From: DASUNQ01 sp035536455
GTDB taxonomy: Bacteria > Acidobacteriota > Thermoanaerobaculia > Multivoradales > UBA5704
Direction: 5' to 3'
Length of the DNA stretch: 64,000 bases
NCBI GenBank assembly: GCA_035536455.1
Contig: DATLOC010000005.1
Coordinates: 1 to 64,000, forward strand
Below the pieces are notes generated by a model. The model worked only from the letters and a program-made list of their open reading frames with translations, searched no databases and had not been told where the DNA came from. The first letter of the stretch is position 1. Every line of letters begins with the position of its first letter. Below, piece by piece: positions 16,746 to 23,748 of this stretch. Both the position numbers and the translations under genes were made by a program.

Positions 16746-17044
16746 GTAGAATCAATCACTTACATTGCCCACGCTCCCCCTGCAAGGTCCTTAGGGAACA
16801 TATAGGGAACACGGAACCTGCTTCCAAGGCTCAGCCAGGCACGTCCTAGAGTCCATTGCGACTCCGGAGCTGTACTCGGCCGCCGACCGGCAACCTTCAC
16901 TCCGCCCAGCCCCAGTTCGCTGGCCGGTGCTGACCCACCTCGCGCTCCTGGGCAAGGTTCTCCGCGGCAATCCTGAGCCGCACTGGCGCTCAAGCGGTAT
17001 AATGAGACCCGCTAAGTCTGACACCTATGAAAGGAGAACTGGTG
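16746..17044. other. Lower-GC intergenic stretch after the tRNA
   Basis: No convincing coding region. It contains a short direct repeat TAGGGAACA (twice, around 16790-16810) of the kind left near tRNA integration sites, and ends with a perfect TATAAT (16998-17003) upstream of the small charged protein. It may be the eroded end of an integrated element, but no integrase sequence could be recognised. Confidence 0.35.
16998..17003 (+). promoter_or_regulatory. Consensus -10 box upstream of the small repeat protein
   Basis: A perfect TATAAT lies 42 nt before the ATG at 17045. The region 17-18 nt upstream (TGAGCC) is a poor -35. The following leader carries an AGGAG ribosome-binding site (17032-17036) 8 nt from the ATG, so this transcript has a conventional leader. 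Confidence 0.5.
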
Positions 17045-17173
17045 ATGTCGGATGCAGACGACAAGCGGCATGAGGATGTGAAAAAAGAGGAGGAGACGCG
17101 GCACGAGGACGTGAAGAAGGAGGAGGAGACGCGGCACGAGGACGTGAAGAAGGAACAGGATCGCGCCAAGTAG
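17045..17173 (+). CDS. Small highly charged repeat protein (42 aa)
   Basis: The product is nearly all Lys, Glu, Asp, Arg and His. After MSDADDK come three copies of an 11-residue unit (RHEDVKKEEET, RHEDVKKEEET, RHEDVKKEQDR), each encoded by 33 nt. The first copy differs from the second at the codon level only, which argues for selection on the protein. A good AGGAG site and a consensus -10 support expression. The sequence should form a single continuous charged alpha-helix. Family not recognised. It sits alone in the tRNA-adjacent patch. Confidence 0.6.
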   Translation: MSDADDKRHEDVKKEEETRHEDVKKEEETRHEDVKKEQDRAK

Positions 17174-17412
17174 GCGCCCTAGCATCTATTTCTGAGGGAC
17201 GCCTTGTCTGCCAGGGCAGCCGAGGAGTGGCACGGGGTTCTTCGAACGCCTAGTGCTAGTAGGGCCCGTGCGGGAAGTCGCTTACTTGCATCGCGATAAA
17301 GTCGAGGCTCTGGCGTTCTTCAGTGAGCGAGCGGCATACCCATTGCGTAGGTCAGCAGGAGGGCGGCTACGAGCAGAACGATGAGGCCGCGGGGTGAGGA
17401 GTAGGAAAGACC

Positions 17413-17784
17413 GTGCGAAAGACTCGGAAGCGGGTGGAGCGACTGCATGATAGGGGCACCCTCGACCTCGTTGAGATGCGTCGCAAGATACTCGTGTCAT
17501 ATACAATCGAGGCATACCAAAACTACATCTTATCTGAGGGTTATGGCGGTAGCAGCGAGGATGCTTCCGACTTTACGATTGAGGGCACTCTCGTCATAGG
17601 CGAGGCTATACCGCGCGTACCCTTCCCGACAGGTGAGACAACCATCTTAGAGCTTAAGGACGGTAGGCACCTCAACATCAACCTTCCCGGGTTACTACAA
17701 CCGGGCGGGACCTACAGGATTAATAGCCTGAGCGATTACATGGACTTTTTCGACGGTCCTATGTACAAGAAGGACCGAGATTAG
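17413..17784 (+). CDS. Hypothetical protein in low-GC patch (123 aa)
   Basis: Family not recognised. Codon usage is clearly AT-richer than in the flanking genes, suggesting recent transfer. The N-terminal 35 residues are basic and helical. The rest (ILSEGYGGSSEDASDF, TLVIGEAIPRVPFPTGETTILELKDGRHLNINLPG) looks like a small beta-rich soluble domain. There is no signal peptide or membrane helix. The start is uncertain: GTG at 17413 has a GGAAAG upstream; an ATG at 17476 (MRRKILVSYTIEAYQNY) would be a shorter alternative. Confidence 0.5.
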   Translation: MRKTRKRVERLHDRGTLDLVEMRRKILVSYTIEAYQNYILSEGYGGSSEDASDFTIEGTLVIGEAIPRVPFPTGETTILELKDGRHLNINLPGLLQPGGTYRINSLSDYMDFFDGPMYKKDRD

Positions 17785-17871
17785 GCTAGAGGATCTGCGG
17801 GGCGGTGGCGGGGCGAGGGCAACGTTCCGGACCGTGTAGCATTCCAGGGGCGAGGTAGGAGACGCGTTTCG

Positions 17872-18204
17872 ATGCGCACCGCGAATCCCAGCGAGCGAAA
17901 AGAGATCCGCCAGATGGTCCGGCGGATCGTCACCCGATTTCGTCCCGAGAAGATCATCCTCTTCGGGTCGCATGCGCTCGGCGATGCGGGCCCCGACAGC
18001 GACGTCGATCTTCTCGTCGTCATGCCGGTCGAAGGGTCGAGGCGGGAGAAGGCGGTGGAGATCGGCGTGGCGCTCCACGACATCCGGCTCCCGAAGGACA
18101 TCATCGTGACCACTCCGGAGGCCTTCGAAGTCCGCAGCGAGATCGCCGGCACGATCGAGCGGCTGTCAGCGAGGGAGGGAAGAGTTCTGTATGCCCGCAG
18201 GTAA
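17872..18204 (+). CDS. MNT-type minimal nucleotidyltransferase
   Basis: 110-residue single-domain nucleotidyltransferase. The pol-beta signature is intact: ILFGSHALGDAGPDSDVDLLVVM, with GS and the DVD metal-binding aspartates. MNT proteins usually pair with a HEPN protein, AMPylating or otherwise neutralising it as the antitoxin of a toxin-antitoxin system. No HEPN gene follows here; instead the stop overlaps a DUF433 antitoxin gene by 14 bp. The pairing is therefore unusual, and the module may be a rearranged remnant. Confidence 0.85.
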   Translation: MRTANPSERKEIRQMVRRIVTRFRPEKIILFGSHALGDAGPDSDVDLLVVMPVEGSRREKAVEIGVALHDIRLPKDIIVTTPEAFEVRSEIAGTIERLSAREGRVLYARR

Positions 18205-18433
18205 GACCGGCACCACCTACGAGCACATCGTCCTCGACGAGGGCGGGGTCCCCTGGATCGTGGGGGCAAACACCAAGATCGTCGAGCTCATCTCGGAGGT
18301 CCATGCCTACGGCTGGAGCCCTGCGGAGCTTCACTTCCAGCACCCTCACCTGAGCCTGGGCCAGATCCACTCCGCTTTGGCGTACTACTGGGACCACAAG
18401 GACGAGATCGACGCGGACGTACAGCGGCGTTGA
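18191..18433 (+). CDS. DUF433 (VapB45-like) antitoxin-type protein
   Basis: 80 residues of the DUF433 winged-helix family. The order EHIVLDEGGVPWIVGANTKIVELISEV, then YGWSPAELHFQHPHLSLGQIHSALAYYWDHKDEID, is typical. Family members are antitoxins encoded just before a DUF5615 PIN-like toxin, as in the intact pair at 60.2-60.8 kb. Here the toxin gene that follows is truncated, and the gene overlaps an upstream MNT nucleotidyltransferase by 14 bp. Confidence 0.85.
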   Translation: MPAGKTGTTYEHIVLDEGGVPWIVGANTKIVELISEVHAYGWSPAELHFQHPHLSLGQIHSALAYYWDHKDEIDADVQRR

Positions 18434-18508
18434 AGAGGCCGAGACCCTGCGGCGCAACGCGGAACCCTCCCCCGTGATGCGGAACCTGAGGGGGCGTGGC
18501 CTCCTCTG

Positions 18509-18613
18509 ATGCCTCTTCGGTACTACCTCAACCACAACGTACCGTTCGCCGTCGCCGAGGGGCTTGCGCTCCGGGGGATTGACGTCCTCACCGCCCAGGC
18601 GGATGGAGCGCAG
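18509..18613 (+). pseudogene. Truncated DUF5615 PIN-like toxin
   Basis: The first 35 residues (MPLRYYLNHNVPFAVAEGLA then LRGIDVLTAQADGAQ) match the N-terminus of DUF5615 toxins, including the conserved start of the PIN-like fold and the DVLTAQ strand. Homology stops at about 18613. The frame then runs into the GC-rich sequence and the 21-bp-period array, and none of the later acidic active-site motifs follow. It is 75 bp after the DUF433 antitoxin. A remnant of a DUF433-DUF5615 pair whose toxin was destroyed, perhaps by the array. Confidence 0.7.
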
Positions 18614-18704
18614 GCTGGGGAATGCTCCCGGCGCGCTCGGAAAAGCCCCCCGCGGGGGAGGCCCGCGGGGGCGGAGCGGCCGCTATGGCGTCGGCGATCC
18701 TGGA

Positions 18705-18977
18705 ATGCACCTAGATTCAGGAAAAATGCACCTGCGGGGCCTCCGCAATCGATTGCGGAGCGCGCGAATGCACCTGCGGAGCGTTCGCATGCACCTCCCG
18801 AGGCTCCGCAATGGATTGCGGGGCGGGCGCAATCCATTCCGAGTGCTCCGCAATCCATTCCCGAGCGCCCGCATGCACCTCTTTTCCTCCCGCAGGTGCA
18901 TTTCTCCGCGGCGCCAGGGATTGCGGAGGCGCCGCATGCACCTCCGGAGGCTCCGCAGGTGCATTCCCGGGTCAGAA
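18705..18977. repeat. 21-bp-period array A (13 units)
   Basis: Thirteen consecutive 21-bp units keep exact register from 18705. Each opens with a core octamer: ATGCACCT in units 1, 2, 4, 5, 9 and 12; its reverse complement AGGTGCAT in units 10 and 13; AATCCATT in 7 and 8; its reverse complement AATGGATT in 6; and the self-complementary AATCGATT in 3. Unit 11 is degenerate (AGGGATTGC). The 13-nt remainder is G/C-rich, with GGAG and CTCC halves that are themselves dyad-symmetric and a TCCGC-like end. Because 21 is a multiple of 3, reading frames stay open on both strands (heptapeptides such as MHLRSVR), which I regard as a by-product. Confidence 0.9.
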
Positions 18978-19039
18978 GGGGATTTCGAGGGCCTCCGAGA
19001 GCTGGTTCTGAGGAGCAGCCGGCGGCAGGCGCGGCGGGC

Positions 19040-19311
19040 CTAGTACTCCGCGAACGCCTCGTCCGGGTAGCAGTAGAGCCAGCGCTCGTCAGGCTCGGCG
19101 GAGGCGATGACCGGGTGGCCGGAGCGGTGGGCGTGCCCGGTGGCGTGGCGGTTGGGGGAGGCGTCGCAGCAGAGGGTGGCCCGCAGGTCTGGCAGGTGCG
19201 GAGGTGGACCCAGGGGTCGCCGGTCTTGATGCACTCCTCGCAGATGCGCCGCCGGGGCCACTTGATCTGCTCGACGCTCGCCAGGTGCTCGCAGACTGCC
19301 AGCGGGTCCAT
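19040..19311 (-). pseudogene. zf-UBP zinc-finger protein, frameshifted
   Basis: Two frames together give one UBP-type zinc-finger protein of about 90 residues. From the ATG at 19311 it reads MDPLAVCEHLASVEQIKWP, then RRICEECIKTGDPWVHLRTC, QTCG. From about 19180 the next frame continues ATLCCDASPNRHATGHAHRS, GHPVIASAEPDERWLYCYPDEAFAEY. One base is missing around 19178-19183, in a GGCCCG run. All zinc ligands (CxH, CxxC, CxxC, H...H) are present across the two parts. Small stand-alone bacterial zf-UBP proteins are common but of unknown role. It follows the DUF2063 gene by 12 bp. A sequencing error is possible. Confidence 0.75.
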
Positions 19312-19323
19312 CGCCCCCTCCTT

Positions 19324-20163
19324 CTAGGCCGGGCGCTCGACGTCGGCGAAGAAGCAATCGCCGAGCCACAGGCGGAGCCAGCTCCGCAGGACGGCGGGGT
19401 CGATCGGCTCCGGGACGTCGAGGGCGGCGAGGGCCTCGCCGAGGGTGCGCCGGCCGTCGAGGGCGGCGAGGAGGGCGTGCTGGTCGGTGAAGAGGGGGTG
19501 GAAGCGCACGCGGTAGTCGCGGCGGCTGACGGCGAGCGGGGTGGCGCGCGGGGCGGGGAGCGCGGGCGCCTCGCCGCGGTGGACGGCGGCGACGTAGTCG
19601 TGCACCGGGAAGTCGAAGCGGTAGAGCCGCAGGCAGAGCGCCGGCACGAAGCGGGCGGCGAGCAGGGCGGCCCGCGGCAGGGCGAGGACCTCGTCCGCCG
19701 CGGGCCCCGGCGCGCCCTCCAGGCCGGGGCCGTCGTAGATCTCCTGGCACGCCAGCTCGAGGGTGGCGAGCTCGACCAAGAGGTCGGCCCAGGGGGCGCG
19801 CGCCGCCGCCGGCCAGTCGGCGTCCGGGCGGGTGGCCACAAGGTAGCCGGGGAAGGCGTCGGCCAGGCGCCCCAGGGTGTAGCCCGAAGGCGGATGGCGG
19901 GCGAGGTAGTCGGCGGCGAAGCGGTCGAAGAGGGGCTCGCCCAGGGCGTGCCGCAGCGCCGGGAAGACGGCGCGCAGGCACTCCAGGAGGCGCGCCTGGT
20001 AGGAGCGCTGGTAGATGCCGAGCCGCTCGGCGGCGGACTGCGTTGCCGAGGCGGTGAGGACGCCGGCGGTGTCGGGCCCCCGCGGGCCGTCCGGCCGGGT
20101 GATCGCCGCCTGCAGCCAGCGCTGCCGCCGCGCCAGCTCGGGCGCCGGCTCCGGCTCGCTCAC
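19324..20163 (-). CDS. DUF2063 protein (HvfC/BufC-like MNIO partner)
   Basis: 279 residues. The N-terminal half has the DUF2063 signature: a RQRWLQAAI helix, then RLGIYQRSYQARLLECLRAVFPALRHALG and DRFAADYLARHPPSGYTLGRLADAFPGYL. The C-terminal region (about 170-279) resembles the RRE-like partner domain of BufC/HvfC. In characterised systems this protein binds the precursor peptide and delivers it to the DUF692 enzyme. The start is GTG at 20163, overlapping the DUF692 stop as GTGA. Downstream lies the zf-UBP gene. Confidence 0.85.
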   Translation of the reverse strand: MSEPEPAPELARRQRWLQAAITRPDGPRGPDTAGVLTASATQSAAERLGIYQRSYQARLLECLRAVFPALRHALGEPLFDRFAADYLARHPPSGYTLGRLADAFPGYLVATRPDADWPAAARAPWADLLVELATLELACQEIYDGPGLEGAPGPAADEVLALPRAALLAARFVPALCLRLYRFDFPVHDYVAAVHRGEAPALPAPRATPLAVSRRDYRVRFHPLFTDQHALLAALDGRRTLGEALAALDVPEPIDPAVLRSWLRLWLGDCFFADVERPA

Positions 20164-21104
20164 CCGAGCTCCGGCGCGACGAGGTGGGGCGGGTTGGAGA
20201 GCGGGAAGCCGGGCGCGTCGGCCGCCGCGGCCGCCGCGGCCTCGTCCACTGCCCCGGCCTCGCTCCCCGCCGGGACCGCCGCGCCCCGCGCCCAGTCCCG
20301 CGCCTTCAGCACCTCGGCGTGGAGCACCGGAAAGGGCGGGATCCTGGCGTCCCACTCGAGCAGCGTCGCCACCCCGCGGGTGCGGCCGTAGGCCAGCCGG
20401 TAGAGCTCCCAGACGCGGTCGACGACCGCGCCGTCGTGGGTGTCCACGAGGTGGGTGCCGCAGTGCGTGTGGCCGGCGAGGTGGAACTGCACGATGCGCT
20501 CGGCCGGCACCGCCGCGACGTAGACCCGCGGGTCGAAGCCGTGGTTGACGCTCGAGACGTAGACGTTGTTGACGTCGAGGAGCAGGCCGCAGCCGGTCTC
20601 CTCGCTCATGGCGCGCAGGAACTCCCACTCCGCGAGCGTGTCGGAGGTGAAGCTGACGTAGGTGCTCGGGTTCTCCAGCACCAGCGGCCGCTTCAGGAAG
20701 TCCTGCACCGTGCGGATACGCCCGACGACGTGGCGCAGCGACTCCTCGTCGAGCGGCATCGGCAGCAGGTCGTGGGTGGTGCGGCCGAGGACGCCGGTCC
20801 AGCACAGATGATCGGAGACCCAGGCCGGCCGCACGGCGGCGGCGAGCGCCTTGAGCTTGCCGAGGTAGGCGAAGTCGAGCGGGTCGCTGCTGCCGATCGA
20901 GAGGGACACCCCGTGCATGACCACCGGGTAGCGCTCGGCGATGCGGTCGAGCACCCAGCGCGGCCGGCCGGCCGAGTCGATGAAGTTCTCGGAGATGACC
21001 TCGAACCAGTCGACCGCCGGCCAGTGCTCGAGGATGTGATCGAAGTGGATGTTGCGCAGCCCGACGCCGAAACCGAGGTCGGGCAGGCCCAGCCGGTGCT
21101 CCAC
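20160..21104 (-). CDS. DUF692 multinuclear non-haem iron oxidative enzyme (MNIO, BufB-like)
   Basis: 314-residue TIM-barrel enzyme of the MNIO family, whose characterised members (MbnB, TglH, BufB) oxidatively modify cysteines or other residues of ribosomal peptides. The metal-ligand motifs are all visible: MHGVSLSIG (His64), LENPSTY (Glu144), DVNN (Asp177/Asn180), FHLAGHTH (His208, His212) and DTHDG (Asp221/His223). The last 40 residues (AAVPAGSEAGAVDEAAAAAA) are a low-complexity tail. The start is GTG at 21104, 12 bp after the ferritin-like gene. No separate small precursor gene was found; the Cys-rich tail of that upstream protein is the obvious candidate substrate. Confidence 0.9.
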   Translation of the reverse strand: MEHRLGLPDLGFGVGLRNIHFDHILEHWPAVDWFEVISENFIDSAGRPRWVLDRIAERYPVVMHGVSLSIGSSDPLDFAYLGKLKALAAAVRPAWVSDHLCWTGVLGRTTHDLLPMPLDEESLRHVVGRIRTVQDFLKRPLVLENPSTYVSFTSDTLAEWEFLRAMSEETGCGLLLDVNNVYVSSVNHGFDPRVYVAAVPAERIVQFHLAGHTHCGTHLVDTHDGAVVDRVWELYRLAYGRTRGVATLLEWDARIPPFPVLHAEVLKARDWARGAAVPAGSEAGAVDEAAAAAAADAPGFPLSNPPHLVAPELG

Positions 21105-21116
21105 GATCGCCGGCCC

Positions 21117-22829
21117 CTAGCTCGGCGGCAGGACGAGCCGCAGGTTGGTCGGGGCGGCGGGCGGCTTCGCGTCGGGGTACGTCACCGCGAAGATCTTCCA
21201 GGCCGTGTCCCAGACGTTGTCGCCGGCCTTGAAGGAGACCCCCTCGTACGCCCACTGCGTCAGGCCGCCGGCCTTGTTGAAGACCTGCGCCACCGGGATC
21301 GGCGCGCCGCAGCCGCCGCCGGCGGCCTTCTGGTTGACGCTCGGGTAGCCGTCGTCGGCCGTGTTGGGGTAGCCGCAGCCCCCCTGAGACGTGCAGCTGT
21401 TGGCGCCAGAGCAGGTGTGGATGATCGCGTTGGCGCAGGTGTTCTGGCCCGGGTTGTCCGGCGCCAGGCCCTGGCAGGCGTGGGGCGGGCTCCCGGGGTA
21501 GGGGAGGCCGCCAGTGGTGTCGACCTTCTTCCACTGCGGCACGCCGTGGGCGGCCCAGACCGCGGCGACGCGGGTGTAGAGCGCCTGCATCGCCGCGTAG
21601 GGGAAGAGGTCGTCGGCGTCGATGTCGGTGCCCTGGCGGTTGCGCCACCGCGCGTCCTTCCAGCTCTCCTCGATCGCCAGCAGCAGGCTGCTGTAGCTCT
21701 GGTTGAGCGCGTCGTTGACCTCGCCGGCGGTCGCGGGGTCGTTGAGCGCCGCGGCGCGCTGCTCGGCGAACTTCTGCGTCGGCCCGTCGACCTTCGCGGG
21801 ATCGGTCACCAGGTCCTGCCACGTCCACCCGGCCGCGCCGCGCGCCGTCCACCACTGCGGCCAGGTCTGGATCTCGGGCAGCCAGAGCACGACCTGCTGG
21901 AAGCGCTCGAAGTGCCCGAGCTGGTCCCAGAGGTGGCGGACCGCCGCGTCGTCGGCGTTGTAGTCGACCTTCATCCCCTCCTCCGACGGCACGTACTTGT
22001 CGTCCACCGGCAGCGTGCCCACGTCCGCGTCGCGCCCCTCGCCCTGCTCGGTGATCGCCGCGATCATCGTGTCGGCGATCTCCCGCGCCTTGGCCGCCGG
22101 CGCCCCGAGCGGGAAGAAGACGTCGAAGGTCGGGTACTCCTCGTCGGGGTGGTACTCGGCGGCGCTGGTGAAGTTGAAGAGGTCGATCTGGACCGACTGC
22201 GGGTCGTAGACCTTCTCCCAGAGCGTGACGGTCCCGCCCGCGCCCGGATAGGTGAGGTCGAAGTACTCCTGGATGCACTCGTAAAGGTGGCCGATGGTGC
22301 CGAAGACCGGCAGCGGATCGCCCGCCTTCCAGCCGGCGAACGGCACCGCGGGCCGCTTCGTCGGGCTCTCCCAGTCGGGGTTCTCGATCGCCAGGAACAG
22401 GCGCACCTGGTTGCGGTCGACCGGCCCGAGCACGACGCGGACGTCCTCGTAGCCGGGCATGTCCTTGAGGTCGCCGATGCAGGGGACGGTGGTGCCGTCG
22501 TAGGTGGGCGCGTTCATCTTCGGCGTGACGCCCATCGCGCTCGCCAGGTTGCCGGCGAGCTGCAGGTGGAGCATCTCCTGGACGTAGACCGAGAAGATGG
22601 TGTTGTAGGCGAGCTGGTTGAAGGTGACGACGGTGGCGAACGGCCGCAGCCCCGGCCAGAGGTTGGGCCCCGCCGAGGGCGCCGCGTAGGTGCCCTGGAG
22701 GGAGTAGAGGGCCGTCATGTAGAGCGGGATCGTGAACAGCTCCACGTCCACCGCCGACTGGATCAGCGCATGGAGGGCTGCGGTGTCGGTCGCCAGGTCT
22801 TCGGGACGGCGGGCAGGCTGCGAGCTCAT
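21117..22829 (-). CDS. Ferritin-like (VioB/iminophenyl-pyruvate dimer synthase-type) protein with Cys-rich tail
   Basis: 570 residues. The N-terminal domain (about 15-240) is the ferritin-like fold of PF12902: LIQSAVDVELFTIPLYMTAL and YVQEMLHLQLAGNLASAMG supply the Glu and ExxH-type metal ligands. The middle (about 240-440) is helical. From about 451 to 507 there is a distinct Cys/Gly/Asn-rich segment with cysteines at 452, 465, 473, 479, 485 and 507 (CQGLAPDNPGQNTC, then HTCSGANSCTSQGGCGYPN). It resembles bufferin-type precursor repeats (CxGxNxC). A WAYEGVSFKAGDNVW region follows. No signal peptide. A good AGGAG site precedes the ATG. First gene of the MNIO cassette. Enzymatic role unknown. 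Confidence 0.8.
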   Translation of the reverse strand: MSSQPARRPEDLATDTAALHALIQSAVDVELFTIPLYMTALYSLQGTYAAPSAGPNLWPGLRPFATVVTFNQLAYNTIFSVYVQEMLHLQLAGNLASAMGVTPKMNAPTYDGTTVPCIGDLKDMPGYEDVRVVLGPVDRNQVRLFLAIENPDWESPTKRPAVPFAGWKAGDPLPVFGTIGHLYECIQEYFDLTYPGAGGTVTLWEKVYDPQSVQIDLFNFTSAAEYHPDEEYPTFDVFFPLGAPAAKAREIADTMIAAITEQGEGRDADVGTLPVDDKYVPSEEGMKVDYNADDAAVRHLWDQLGHFERFQQVVLWLPEIQTWPQWWTARGAAGWTWQDLVTDPAKVDGPTQKFAEQRAAALNDPATAGEVNDALNQSYSSLLLAIEESWKDARWRNRQGTDIDADDLFPYAAMQALYTRVAAVWAAHGVPQWKKVDTTGGLPYPGSPPHACQGLAPDNPGQNTCANAIIHTCSGANSCTSQGGCGYPNTADDGYPSVNQKAAGGGCGAPIPVAQVFNKAGGLTQWAYEGVSFKAGDNVWDTAWKIFAVTYPDAKPPAAPTNLRLVLPPS

Positions 22830-22908
22830 GGGCGCACCTCTCCTGGCCTACGCAGTTGGGAAATCAATGGGCCGCGATGGCGCGGGAGTATAGGAGAATC
22901 GCGCCGCC

Positions 22909-23646
22909 GTGACCACGCTTTCGGTCAACCTCAACAAGGTCTGCCTGGTGCGCAACTCGCGCGGCGGGACGGTGCCGGACCTGGTCGAGGCGGCGCGGCT
23001 GGCGATCGCCGCCGGCTGCCGGGGGCTGACGCTCCACCCGCGCGCCGACGCCCGCCACGCGACGCTCGACGACGTCCGCCGGCTGGCGACGATGCCCGAG
23101 GTGGCGGACGGGCGGATCGAGCTGAACGTCGAAGGGGACCTGCGGCGGGAGGTGATGGAGGTCGTGCGCGAGACGCGGGCGACGCAGTACACAGTCGTGC
23201 CGGTCACCCCCGGCGAGGTCACCAGCACGCGCGGCTGGCGTGCGACCGACGACGGCGACGCCCTCCACCGCGCCGTCGATTCCTTCGCCGGGTCCACGCG
23301 CATCAGCCTCTTCGTGGACGCCGAGGGGGAGGGGATCGACCTCGCCGCCGCCGCCGGGGCGGGCTGCGTCGAGCTCCACACCTTCGACTACGCGGCGGCC
23401 TACCCGACGCCGCGGCGCGAGGCGGTGCTCGCCCGCTTCGTGCGCGCCGCCGAGCGGGCGCGAGGGCTCGGCCTGCGCGTCCACGCCGGCCACGACCTCG
23501 ACCTCGAGAACCTCGCCCTCCTCGTCGAGCGCCTGCGTCCCGACGAGGTGTCGATCGGCCACGCGATCGTCTCCCAGGCGATCCTCACCGGCCTGCCGTT
23601 GGTCGTCGCGCGCTACGCCGCGATCACGGGCGCGAACGCGCTGTAA
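22909..23646 (+). CDS. pdxJ: Pyridoxine 5'-phosphate synthase
   Basis: Condenses 1-deoxyxylulose 5-phosphate with 3-amino-2-oxopropyl phosphate to give pyridoxine 5'-phosphate, the last ring-forming step of DXP-dependent vitamin B6 synthesis. 245 residues, the normal length. Family hallmarks: LSVNLNKVCLVRNSRGG, LTLHPRADARH with the active-site His, ELNVEGD with the catalytic Glu, VPVTPGEVTSTRGW and the late HAGHDLDLENL motif. The GTG start at 22909 has no obvious Shine-Dalgarno. It is divergent from the MNIO cassette with an 79-bp gap. Confidence 0.95.
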   Translation: MTTLSVNLNKVCLVRNSRGGTVPDLVEAARLAIAAGCRGLTLHPRADARHATLDDVRRLATMPEVADGRIELNVEGDLRREVMEVVRETRATQYTVVPVTPGEVTSTRGWRATDDGDALHRAVDSFAGSTRISLFVDAEGEGIDLAAAAGAGCVELHTFDYAAAYPTPRREAVLARFVRAAERARGLGLRVHAGHDLDLENLALLVERLRPDEVSIGHAIVSQAILTGLPLVVARYAAITGANAL

Positions 23647-23748
23647 ATATTCCCGCCGCCGCCGTTCTCGGTGGTACGGGCGTTGCACCCTTATGTCTCC
23701 TGGCCCGGGCGACTTGACGTTCGCGCCGCCCGCATCAAGGAGACCACC

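Noticed and set aside
16785..16815. Attachment site from a prophage or integrative element
   Set aside because: Only a short repeat (TAGGGAACA) is seen; no duplicated tRNA end and no integrase, so an att call is not supported.
18705..18977. CRISPR array
   Set aside because: Repeats are too short, there are no unique spacers, the units occur in both orientations, and no cas genes are present.
18564..19043. Open frame through array A encoding MHLRxLR-type heptapeptides
   Set aside because: A 21-bp period keeps any stop-free frame open on both strands; no ribosome-binding site, and the frame runs across the toxin relic and array. Kept only as a low-probability alternative.
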